From Liolophura sinensis (taxonomy: Eukaryota; Mollusca; Polyplacophora; Chitonida; Chitonidae): 64,000 nt of DNA. A program made the position numbers and the translations under genes. Under the pieces are notes generated by a model. That model was not told the origin of the DNA. It saw nothing but the letters and a program-made list of their open reading frames with translations, and did no database searches. Positions within the stretch are counted from its first letter, which is position 1, and each line of letters begins with the position of its first letter. The stretch spans positions 81,024,101-81,088,100 of the forward strand of contig NC_088300.1 in NCBI RefSeq assembly GCF_032854445.1, written 5' to 3'. This document shows positions 10,606-22,600 of this stretch, piece after piece.

Positions 10606-13600
10606 ATGAAAGTATGTTACTCTATCCTTGTCAGCAGTTCTTTAATAGTTTTGCTAGGTCTTCAGTGGAGCACAAAAGGGAAGGCCTACGAGGAAAAAGA
10701 TTTACTCATGTACAGGTATGCAGTTCATAAAAATATGAACGTGAATATTTATGCGTATTGTATGTCACGTCTTGCTTGTGTCGTCTGCATCTGGGGAACG
10801 AAATATGGTCACGCAATAATTCACAAAAATTATGTTATTATAAGTTTCAACCATTTTAAGAAGTTACAATTTTACAATTTTTACTTGTGCTAATTTTCAT
10901 GACTTCATGGATTTTAATTCGTTTGACTCTCTTCATGATGAGGACAATACATTATATTACTTTGGACAAATTCTTGCAGGCCTTCTTGTCAGTAAATCCG
11001 TCAGTGTATGTGAATCTGTAACTACTACAGGGCCTGTTACAGATTCAGGTTCTCGGGAGTTCCACGTAGGGGCGCTCGTGCATATACCGGAAATCGGGGT
11101 TAGAATCTTGGCGGTAAACAGCCTTCATGTACATGTTCATTAGCGTTGGGCTAATGCAGCGTGTTATCAGTTGAAAAAAAAAACAAAACATTTTTACCTT
11201 TGCATATTTGTTGTCTTATCTTTTGTGGTGATATCTATACGTGTCAGTAGTTTATGTAGATCACACTAAGCGTTAACTAGCACACGTGTCACAGTGTAAG
11301 GTTAACGCATGTAGCATCCTAAAATAGACATGTACCTGCTGCCTCCGTTGAGGTTACATTTCTGGCTGGGGTCATATATTTCAGAGTGCGGTGTAAAACA
11401 CCAATCAGATAAATATATCAAATAGACTTGGATGCCATACTTTTAACAACAGCGATGTCGAAAGCGAGGCTCGTGCATTACGTCACCTGATCTGATTATG
11501 TAAACAACTGCACGAATGGCGAACATAACGAACTGTTGAACAGTGCGCGAGTGACAGGCATCTGTGGGTATTATTATCATATCTGTCCATGCTCAAGCTG
11601 AAATACATTAACACCTAATGCTTCATTCTGCAGAACAGAATTCAGAGTGGATACAACAATGGGTATCGTGTGTACCTCGCTGTGTTCACAGGTGATACAA
11701 CAATAGGTATTGTGAGTACCTTGCTGTGCTCACAGGGGGTACAACAATAGGTATCGTGTGTACCTCCCTCTGTTCTCAGGGGATACAACAATAGGTATTG
11801 TGTGTACCTCACTGTGTTCACAGGGGATACAACAATAGGTATTGTGTGTACCTTGCTGTGTTTTTAGGGGATACAACAATATGTATCGTGAGTTCTTCAC
11901 TGTGTTCTCGATGTTGGATGACCCAAGGCATAAGCTGATATACAAGACTTTAACTCTACCGAAATGCCACTGCTTACCTTGGCATACGCAACAACTTCTT
12001 CAAACTCTCTGCTCATGCCGCCTTTCATGGCCGCCGTCATGTTGAGTAATTTAATATTCATTAGCTTATACGTGAGTAAGTAGTTCATTTTTATTTTGGA
12101 TGTTTTTGATTAATTCAGATGGAGGTAGTTGCTTGATTTTATATGCCATTTATACAGATTTAGACTCAAGGAAAATAAGCATCTGAAAATGCTTATTAAA
12201 TATCTGATACTCCTCAATCAACAATCTTCCCCAAATTTGGGGGGAAATCACTGCGCTGATGGCACCTATCTATACACGAGCCTTGTCGCAGTGCCGTAGG
12301 ATCATGTAGAAAGGCACATTTATGTCTAAAACAGGCTTACTGGTAACACCGGCATTCTGTAAGATCAGTTGGATGTCGGAGGACATGTGACCACCCTTTC
12401 GTGTCTAAAACAAAATGGCCCCCTAATGTTAAAGCATTGGGGAAAAGGTCACTTTTTGCCACTTTGGTAGCGACCAATAAGGGCGAGCTGTACAAAATAA
12501 CATCACAATAACTCAGCAGAAATACTCAGACTATCTGGAAAAATTATACAAATCCAACGGATAAAAAATCGCTGACAGCGATTCAGAAAAGACATTTTCC
12601 AATGCAATAACATTGGGAGGACCGTTTTTCTTCAACCATGCCGTTTGTTACTGAGGAGATCACATGGTCTTTAGCTTCCGATCTGTCTTACAGAATAGGG
12701 CCAAACGTGTGCATACGGTAGGTTTTTATTAGCAAGTCATCCATCTCGCACAAAGTCAAAGTCAAGGAATAAATAAAGTATCCATGTAAACACTATTTAT
12801 AAAATGTAGGCCTATATGAAGTCCGTTTTCTATGAACAAATTTGCTTTTGAGAAGGCAGGCAATACTGAAATGTACAGAGAGATGTAGGGCCTAGGCTAA
12901 TTTGTGCTCATACTGGTGGTAGTTGATATGCGTGAGCATGTCTTTACCACTAACGTGACAAAATGGCTTTATGAGATTAAAGCTAATCAGATTATGAACT
13001 GGTATGACAACCCCCTACCCACCTCCACCCACCAAGACATCTCGAGACTGGAGTCCTAATCTGGATTTAGTTGTCATCAATATGATCCTTTTGATTTAAA
13101 CAATGTCCATCTTCTGGCATTAAGCACTCATGTGTACTTAGTACAAATCTAGAACACCATACGCAAATGATGGCTTTCTTCATATTTCACTTAAAAACAA
13201 AATTCGTCATGGATGTGTTAATTGAGAACACGCTCCATTAACCCCACACTTACATACGTGAAGACCCTTCGCCGCCAGGTTTCAAACTCCAATGTCCGAT
13301 ATATGTGCGAGCACCCCCATGCGGAACTCCCAAGAACCTGATTCCATAACAGGCCCTGTTGAGTACAAAACTACAATGAAGTCAAAGTACAAGCATGATC
13401 TACGGTACTGTTTAAGAAAGAATATCAGAATTTTAAGAGAACTGGACACTAGATGGACTGTTGTGAGAGATATAATACAATCTAACAAGATCACAGAAAC
13501 TTAAAAGGGTCATTGTTGCTGACCAACTTGTTGTACATCATTGGCATTGTTGAGGTCTTCCAGCAATGGGCGAATTCTCATGGGTTACTGAGCCCGGTTT

Positions 13601-16600
13601 TCTCCTACCTCAAAGATACTGTCTAAGTGAAATATTTTTTGAGTATGACGTAAAACAGCAATGAAATAAATAAATCATTTAATGTCCAGTAGAAGGTTTG
13701 GAGAATACATTTCATTCTAACCTAACTGGCAGTCATGTGAATTACAGGTGGAAGAGTTTACTTAGTTGAATAGTGTTTGCTGGCTGCGTCATATACAAAG
13801 AATATTTTGATGTAACTTACATGTAGTGGGTAGACTATGTCACTCACTTAACTCTAAAACTAACACATAACCTTTTGTTCGCAACTTCGCTATTCCCAGA
13901 ATTTGTCGGAAAAGAAGAAACATGGCTGATACAAATTTAAACAGAAACTAGTTATTTAGTTGTTAATTGAAGAAGTACTAGGGGAGGGACTCCAAGGGGA
14001 TAGGACCAAGCTGTAAGGGTGGGCTTGAAGTGGTGGTACAACACGCAGTGTTTTCCTGCTCATGCTGATATATACTTCCCCCGGAATGACCTATGTATGT
14101 TGATATACAGCTTCTTGTCTGTTTGTTCTTGTTTCAGGGAGAGGGTGGTTAAAATGTTTCATCATGCCTATGACGGGTATCTGAAGTATGCCTATCCCTA
14201 TGATGAACTCCGACCCCTGACATGTGATGGGCATGACACCTGGGGAAGGTACATGTAACTGTATTGTACTTGTCTATCATTTTCAGTTTTGGTTTATGCA
14301 AGGCATTATGTTTTGTGTCCTGTGTATCACTTTCAGTTTTGGTTTGTGCAAGGCATTATGTTGTGTGTTCTGTGTATCACTTTCAGTTTTGGTTTGTGCA
14401 AGGCATTATGTTTTGTGTCCTGTGTATCACTTTCAGTTTTGTTTTTTTCGCAAGGCATTATGTTTTGTGTCCTGTGTATCACTTTCAGTTTTGGTTTGTG
14501 CAAGGCATTATGTTTTGTGTTCTGTCTATCACTTTCAGTTTTGGTTTGTGCAAGGCATTATGTTTTGTGTTCTGTGTATCACTTTCAGTTTTGGTTTGTG
14601 CAGGGCAGTATGTTTTGTGTTCAGTTCTAGTATGTTTCAGCTGCTGCTCCCATCCCTTGACCACACTGTGATGGCCAATTAGTTACATCCTGTCTACTGG
14701 TGTCTTCAAGGAGACAAGGGGTGTGCTACAGGCGTAAACTGCTGTGATGTGACTTAAATAATGTTGAAAGCACTGTTAAGCCCAAAAGAAAGGTTTGACA
14801 TTAAAACCTTGTGAGTTTTATCTGTGTAATGCTTGTTGAAACTTAGGCTGTAGTATAAGTAGGATATGTGTTACAGTTGTGTTTTGCCCAATCATCATTT
14901 CTTGGAGTTGTGGTTTGCATCATGTATGGATAAAAATGCCTGATCTAAAAGCTGGACGGTGTGCAAAGTTAACAGTCCATAATACTGATAGGATCTTAGA
15001 TTTGCCTGAAACCAGACTCAGTTTTCTAGACTACTCTCTGGGCCTTATGCCACACAGTTTTGTGTTTTGTGAAAGTCATATTTGACTTCCAAATCAACTA
15101 AGTTTAAATTTGTCACCTGCCAGACACCAAAAATACAGTGTTAACTGTGCTTAGGTTAAGGTAACCAAGTTTCTGTGAGTGTAGCCACTGAGATGTTTAT
15201 TGTGTTGGTGATAACACATGAGGGATGGAATAATACCTAACCTTGGACAGGGAATTCATAAATTCCCTTATCCTCATTCTATGAGGATCAATGGTGACAA
15301 AAAGCGCTTTATGACACTCGATTGGCCATTTTTGGAAACTAACTGCTAAATCTGACATATATATGCAATGCTTTGTGTTTCAGTTTTTCTCTTACACTGA
15401 TTGATGCTCTCGACACCCTGGCTGTCATGGGGAATTACTCTGAGTTTCAGAGGGTGGCAGAGCTGTTAATCGACAAAATCAATTTTGACATCGATATTAA
15501 TGCATCTGTGTTTGAGACAAACATTAGAGGTGAGAGTTAAATGAACAAATCCAAACTATAGAGACTGGTTTAATGTTATTTGTAATTTTCTATGTTTCAA
15601 AAATTGTAATATTATTGAAGTGTACAATTTAATTAAAGCACCTGCATTACATATATGGTGAACTGGGGAATGTGTTGGTTAGGTTGACTTACTTGTTGAT
15701 GCTTTCTCAGTCATAGGTGGTCTCCTGTCAGCTCACCTGTTCTCAAAGAGAGCTGGTCTGACCCTAGAGCCTGGCTGGCCATGTTCAGGCCCTTTGCTGA
15801 GGCAAGCTGAAAATGTGGCTCGTCGCCTTTTGCCAGGTAACACAGTGAGACAACTTTGTTAACTTAGATTTGTTGATTCCTTCGCCTACAGACTTGTTGT
15901 AACCTTGAGTACATGATGAAACACCAATGGCAGGAGTAAATAAATATAAATGAGAAATCATTCGATATTATAACAAAACATTTACACATAAACATTGAAA
16001 CTGATTGTTTTATTTCAGTTTATATTTATTTGTTTTGAAAGTTCAGAATATTGGATTAAATCTTCCAGCATTCAACACTTCAACTGGGATGCCATACGGC
16101 ACAGTTAACCTGAAGTATGGGGTGCCTAAGGGGGAGACTGCCGTGACCTGTACAGCAGGGGTAGGGACGTATATCGTGGAGTTTGGGGCACTGTCACGAC
16201 TCACGGGCGATCCAGTCTTTGAGGAAACTGCGATGCGAGCTCTAAGGGCACTCTGGAAGTCAAGATCATCTATAGGATTGGTATGTACAAGGTTGTCCAT
16301 ATGAGTGGTATGTACATGTACAAGATCATCTATAGGATTGGTAAGTACAAGGTCATCCGTAGCTGTAGGAGTTGTCAGTACATGTACAAGATCGTGTATA
16401 GGATTGGTAAGTACAAGGTGATCTGTAGCTGTAGGAGTTGTCAATACATGTACAAGATCGTGTATAGGATTGGTAAGTACAAGGTGATCTGTAGCTGTAG
16501 GAGTTGTCAGTACATGTACAAGATCGTGTATAGGATCGGTAAGTACAAGGTCATCTGTAGGTGTAGGAGTTGTCAGTACATGTACAAGATCGTGTATAGG

Positions 16601-19600
16601 ATTGGTAAGTACAAGGTGATCTGTAGCTGTAGGAGTTGTCAATACATGTACAAGATCCTGTATAGGATTGGTAAGTACAAGGTCATCTGTAGCTGTAGGA
16701 GTTGTCAATACATGTACAAGGTCGTGTATAGGATTGGTAAGTACAAGGTGATCTGTAGCTGTAGGAGTTGTCAATACATGTACAAGATCGTGTATAGGAT
16801 TGGTAAGTACAAGGTCATCTGTAGCTGTAGGAGTTGTCAGTACATGTACAAGATCGTGTATAGGATTGGTAAGTACAAGGTTATCTGTAGCTGTAGGAGT
16901 TGTCAGTACATGTACAAGATTGTGTATAGGATTGGTAAGTACAAGGTGATCTGTAGCTGTAGGAGTTGTCAGTACATGTACAAGATCGTGTATAGGATTG
17001 GTAAGTACAAGTTCATCTGTAGCTGTAGGAGTTGTCTGTACATGTACAAGATCGTGTATAGGATTGGTAAGTACAAGGTGATCTGTAGCTGTAGGAGTTG
17101 TCAATACATGTACAAGATCGTGTATAGGATTGGTAAGCACAAGGTGATCTGTAGCTGTAGGAGTTGTCAATACATGTACAAGATCGTGTATAGGATTGGT
17201 AAGTACAAGGTCATCTGTAGCTGTAGGAGTTGTCAATACATGTACAAGATCGTGTATAGGATTGGTAAGTACAAGGTGATCTGTAGCTGTAGGAATTGTC
17301 AGTACATGTACAAGATCGTGTATAGGATTGGTAAGCACAAGGTCATCTGTAGCTGTAGGAGTTGTCAGTACATGTACAAGATCGTGTATAGGATTGGTAA
17401 GCACAAGGTCATCTGTAGCTGTAGGAGTTGTCAATACATGTACAAGATCGTGTATAGGATTGGTAAGTACAAGGTCATCTGTAGCTGTAGGAGTTGTCAA
17501 TACATATACAAGATCGTGTATAGGATTGGTAAGTACAAGGTCATCCGTAAGAGTGTAAGTACATGGTCACTTGTAGGAGTGGTAAGTACAAGGTCATACT
17601 GTCTATGTCAGGTATAGGGTAGTGGTCAAATCAGCTTTTCTTGTTTATGATCATTTATCAATAAACAAGATATTGAACAATTCACACCATGGATTAAGGT
17701 TTTAACAAGGGATTAATTGGTTGACTAAAGTTTTGCTTATTCATTGATTTGATTGATGTGTTATGCTGTACACAAGAATATTTCCCTTATACGATGGTGG
17801 CTAGCATTATGTTGGGAGGAAATTGGGCAGAGCCCAGGGGAAACCCACAACCATCCACAGGTTGCCGGCACACCTCCCCATGTACAGCCAGACTAGGATG
17901 ACAATTTTTTACCTTAGAATTTGTCGAATATAGGTCACATTTTCACATCAAAATGGAGAGTGTCAACAATGTCAAAGTGGATGTGCATATCCCCTACATG
18001 TCATTGAATAGCACAATCCAGAGCCAAGTAGACGTCAGCTCATGATTTGATTTTTGGTTAATGCCAAATCATCTCATGATGTGGTTGTTGTTAATGCTAA
18101 AATCAGCTCATGATTTGATAGTTGTTCAATGTCAAAATAAGCTCTTGATTTCATTGTTGTTTAATGCCAAAATTAGCTCATGATTTGACTGTTGTTTAAT
18201 GCCAAAATCAGCTAATAACTTCATTGTTGTTGAATGCCAAATCAGCTCATGATTTGATTGTTGTTTAATGCCAAAATCAGCTAATGACTTCATTGTTGTT
18301 TAATGCCAAATCAGCTCATGATTTGATTGTTGTTTAATGCCAAGGTCAGCTCATGATTTGATTATTGTTTAATGTCAAAATCTGTTTAATGTCAAAATCA
18401 GCTCATGACTTGATTGTTGTTTAATGCCAAAATCAGCTCATGACTTGATTGTTGTTTAATGCCAAAATCAGCTCATGACTTGATTGGTATTTAATGCCAA
18501 AATCATTGGTAATCCTACATAATACATTGTCTTCTATTGTGGGATGGTTGTTAATCTACTCTTTGGGGTCATGTGTTTGTTCTTCAGGGACCGGCTGTTC
18601 AAAAAAAAAAAAACAGTTAAGCCAGGGTTAAATCTAAATACCAGTCTAGGCCTCATACAACACTAATGACATTTAGTCCAGGCTAATACCAGGCATATAC
18701 CAATACCGGTCTAGGCCTAATACAACACTAATGACACTTAGTCCGGACTACAGTTAACACAGGGCATATACCAATACCAGTCTAGGCCTGATACAACACT
18801 AATGACACTTAATTAGAACTAATGCCAGGCATATACCAATACCAATCTAGGCCTAATACAACACTTAATCCTGACTACAGTTAATAGACAGTTAAGGGCC
18901 TCATCCATCTTTAGTTGAGATAAGACTTGATTAAATTGAAAATATTACTGTAAAACTGTGTTTTCTGAATGTGTGTGTTCTTGTGTGCAGGTTGGTAATC
19001 ACATTGATGTACAGAGTAACAAGTGGACGGCCACGGAGGGGGGAATTGGGGGTGGCGTGGATTCCTACTTTGAGTATCTCGTTAAAGGAGCAGTCATGTT
19101 CCAGAACACAGAGCTTTTAAAAATGTATAGAGGTTAGTTTAACTGATACTGGTTGTAACTACAATGCTCTGTTTTGTGCTACAGATATGTTACTGGTTTT
19201 ATTTTTTTTTTTTTTTTTTTTTGATTGGTGTTTTACGCCGTACTCAAGAATATTTCACTTATACAACGGCGGCCAGCATTATGGTGGGTGGAAACCGGGC
19301 ACAGCCCGGGGGAAACCCACGACCATCCGCAGGTTGCTGGCAGACCTTCCCACTTACGGCCGGAGAGGAAGCCAGCATGAACTGGACTTGAACTCACAGC
19401 GACCGCATTGGTGAGAGGCTCCTGGGTCATTACGCTGCGCTAGCGCGCTAACCGACTGAGCCACGGAGGCCCCTACTGGTTTTATAGTCAGATTTATTTT
19501 GTGAGCAATATATACATATGTGTTTGCCTTGATATAGTATTCTGTCAACAATTACTTTAGTAAACAGTGTGCAGCAACATTTGAACATTTCTTATCGTTT

Positions 19601-22600
19601 GTTTACACAGAATATGAGTCTGTTTTGGAAACCTATGTGAAAAGGGATGATTGGTACATGTGGGCCAACATGAAGAAAGGGGGAATAACTCTGCCAGTGT
19701 TTCAGTCTCTAGATGCCTTCTGGCCTGGAATGCAGGTATGCAGGAGGGTGCTGTGGTTCTTAGTGTACATTTGTGTGTGTGATTCATCATGCGTCTGGAT
19801 AAATCACTCCACTCACTGGCAGTGCAAGTCCAGATGGATCTATGTTTTTGGTAGGCGTGAAAGCCTTATAAACCAGTAAATTCTCACCATTCAAATGACT
19901 TTCACCTAGGGAGTTTCAAGAAGCTATTACTAGGGGTAGAAGTAGTCTAGTCCGAATACACTTCTGGTGTTACTATGAATAATTGAGAAAACATTATAGA
20001 GCTGAACTTCTGATAACGGTGTAACTGTTGACAGAGTCTTGTTGGAGACATTGAGAAGGCTGTGAAGACCATCCACAACTTCCACCAGGTCTGGCGGCAG
20101 TTTGGCTTCACACCTGAGATTTACAACATCCCTAAAGGCGAGGCACACCAGGGCAGGGAGGGCTACCCACTTAGGCCAGGTAAGTCTTGTGTGCATGGCA
20201 CATTTATCTGCAATCAGTATGTCAGTTTCAACAGTAGTGACAGTTTGATGAATTGTATGTAATTAGATAAATGGTACTTTATCATTATAAAATGTCACCT
20301 TTTTTTTCTTGCGAAACAAATTAGTTGCATGAAGGCAGACAGCTTCAGTACTCTAAATATTCATCCCCTCAGTCACGGAGCTCCCCACCCATGCCCTACT
20401 TGATGACAGTATTGACAGTATGACAGTATTTGGATGTTTGTTTTTGGGCCATGTTGTAGAGCTAGTTGAGAGTGCTATGTACCTGTACAGGGCCACGAGA
20501 GACCCGTACATGCTGGAGATAGGCATAGATGTGCTGGAGGCCATTGAACACAGCACCAAGACAGCGTGTGGCTTTGCTACTGTAAGTCAACTTTCCTTCA
20601 CCGTTTACTCAATCTATGACCATTCAGAGCAGAGTTGGATGACTCAGATTTTTGTGAGATCACCAATGGTTAAGTCATTTTATTCCGTGTGATGACAACA
20701 ACTTTCATCCCTTTTCACATAGATTTCACCTCAAAGGCCTATTTACATTGAAAGGCCTTGACATCCAATTCATGTGTAACCACGCAGACATGAGAGAACT
20801 ACATGCTCAGTCTGTGTACTTGGGTGTGGATCAGCTTCATGATTCCCACATCCTCAGTCTGTGTACCTGGGTGTGGATCAGCTTCATGATGATTCCCATG
20901 TGCTCAGTCCGTGTACCTGGGTGTGGATCAGCTTCATGATTCCCACATGCTCAGTCTGTGTACCTGGGTGTGGATCAGCTTCATGATGATTCCCACAAGC
21001 TCAGTCTGTGTACCTGTGTACGGATCAGCTTCATGATGATTCCCACATTCTCAGTCTGTGTTCCTGGGTGCAGATCAGCTTCATGATGATTCCCACATGC
21101 TTAGTCTGTGTACCTGTGTACGGATCAGCTTCATAATGATTCCCACATGCTCAGTCTGTGTACCTGGGTGTGGATCAGCTTCATGATGATTCCCACATGT
21201 TCTGTCCATGTACCTGTGTGTGGATCAGCTTCATGATGATTGCCACATGCTCAGTCCGTGTACCTGGGTGTGGATCAGCTTCATGATGATTGCCACATGC
21301 TCAGTCCGTGTACCTGGGTGTGGATCAGCTTCATGATGATTCCCACATGCTCAGTCTGTGTGCCTGTGTACGGATCAGCTTCATGATGATTGCCACATGC
21401 TCAGTCTGTGTACCTGGGTGTAGATCAGCTTCATGATGATTGCCACATGCTCAGTCTGTGTACCCGTGTACGGATCAGCTTCATAATGATTCCCATCTGC
21501 TCAGTCTGTGTACGGATCAGCTTCATGATGATTCTCACATACTCAGTCTGTGTACCTGGGTGTGGATCAGCTTCATGATCATTTCCACATGCTCAGTCCG
21601 TGTACCTGGGTGCGGATCAGCTTCATGATGATTCCCACATGCTCAGTCTGTGTGTGTACCTGGGTGTGGATCAGCTTCATGATTGCCACATGCTCAGTCT
21701 GTGTACCTGGGTGTGGATCAGCTTCATGATGATTCCCACATGCTCAGTCTGTGTACCTGGGTACGGATCAGCTTCATGATGATTCCCACATGCTCAGTCC
21801 GTGTACCTGGGTGTAGATCAGCTTCATGATGATTCCCACATGCTCAGTCTATGTACCTGGGTACGGATCAGCTTCATGATGATTCCCACATGCTCAGTCC
21901 GTGTACCTGGGTGTAGATCAGCTTCATGATGATTCCCACATGCTCAGTCTGTGTACCTGGGTACGGATCAGCTTCATGATGATTCCCACATGCTCAGTCT
22001 GTGTGTGTACCTGGGTGTGGATCAGCTTCATGATTGCCACATGCTCAGTCTGTGTGTGTACCTGGGTGTGGATCAGCTTCATGATTATCACATGCTCAGT
22101 CCGTGTACCTGGGTGTGGATCAGCTTCATGATGATACCCACATGCTCAGTCTGTGTACCTGGGTGTGGATCAGCTTCATGATGATTCCCACATGCTCAGT
22201 CTGTGTACTTGGGTGTGGATTAGCTTCATGATTCCCACATCCTCAGTCCGTGTACCTGGGTGTAGATCAGCTTCTTGATGATTCCTATGTGCTCAGTCTG
22301 TGTGTGTACCTGGGTGTAGATCAGCTTCATGATGATTCCCACATGCTCAGTCCGTGTACCTGGGTGTGGATCAGCTTCATGATTCCCACATGCTCAGTCT
22401 GTGTACTTGGGTGTGGATTAGCTTCATGATTCCCACATCCTCAGTTCGTGTACCTGGGTGTGGATCAGCTTCATGATGATTGCCACATGCTCAGTCCGTG
22501 TACCTGGGTGTGGATCAGCTTCATGATTCCCACATCCTCAGTCTGTGTACCTGGGTGTGGATCAGCTTCATGATTATCACATGCTCAGTCCGTGTACCTG

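Noticed and set aside
16043-17617. Long open frames of 485 (-) and 444 (+) codons that look like repeat proteins
   Set aside because: They are two readings of the same 66-bp minisatellite in EDEM2 intron 5. No domain, and exon phases across the intron are complete without them.
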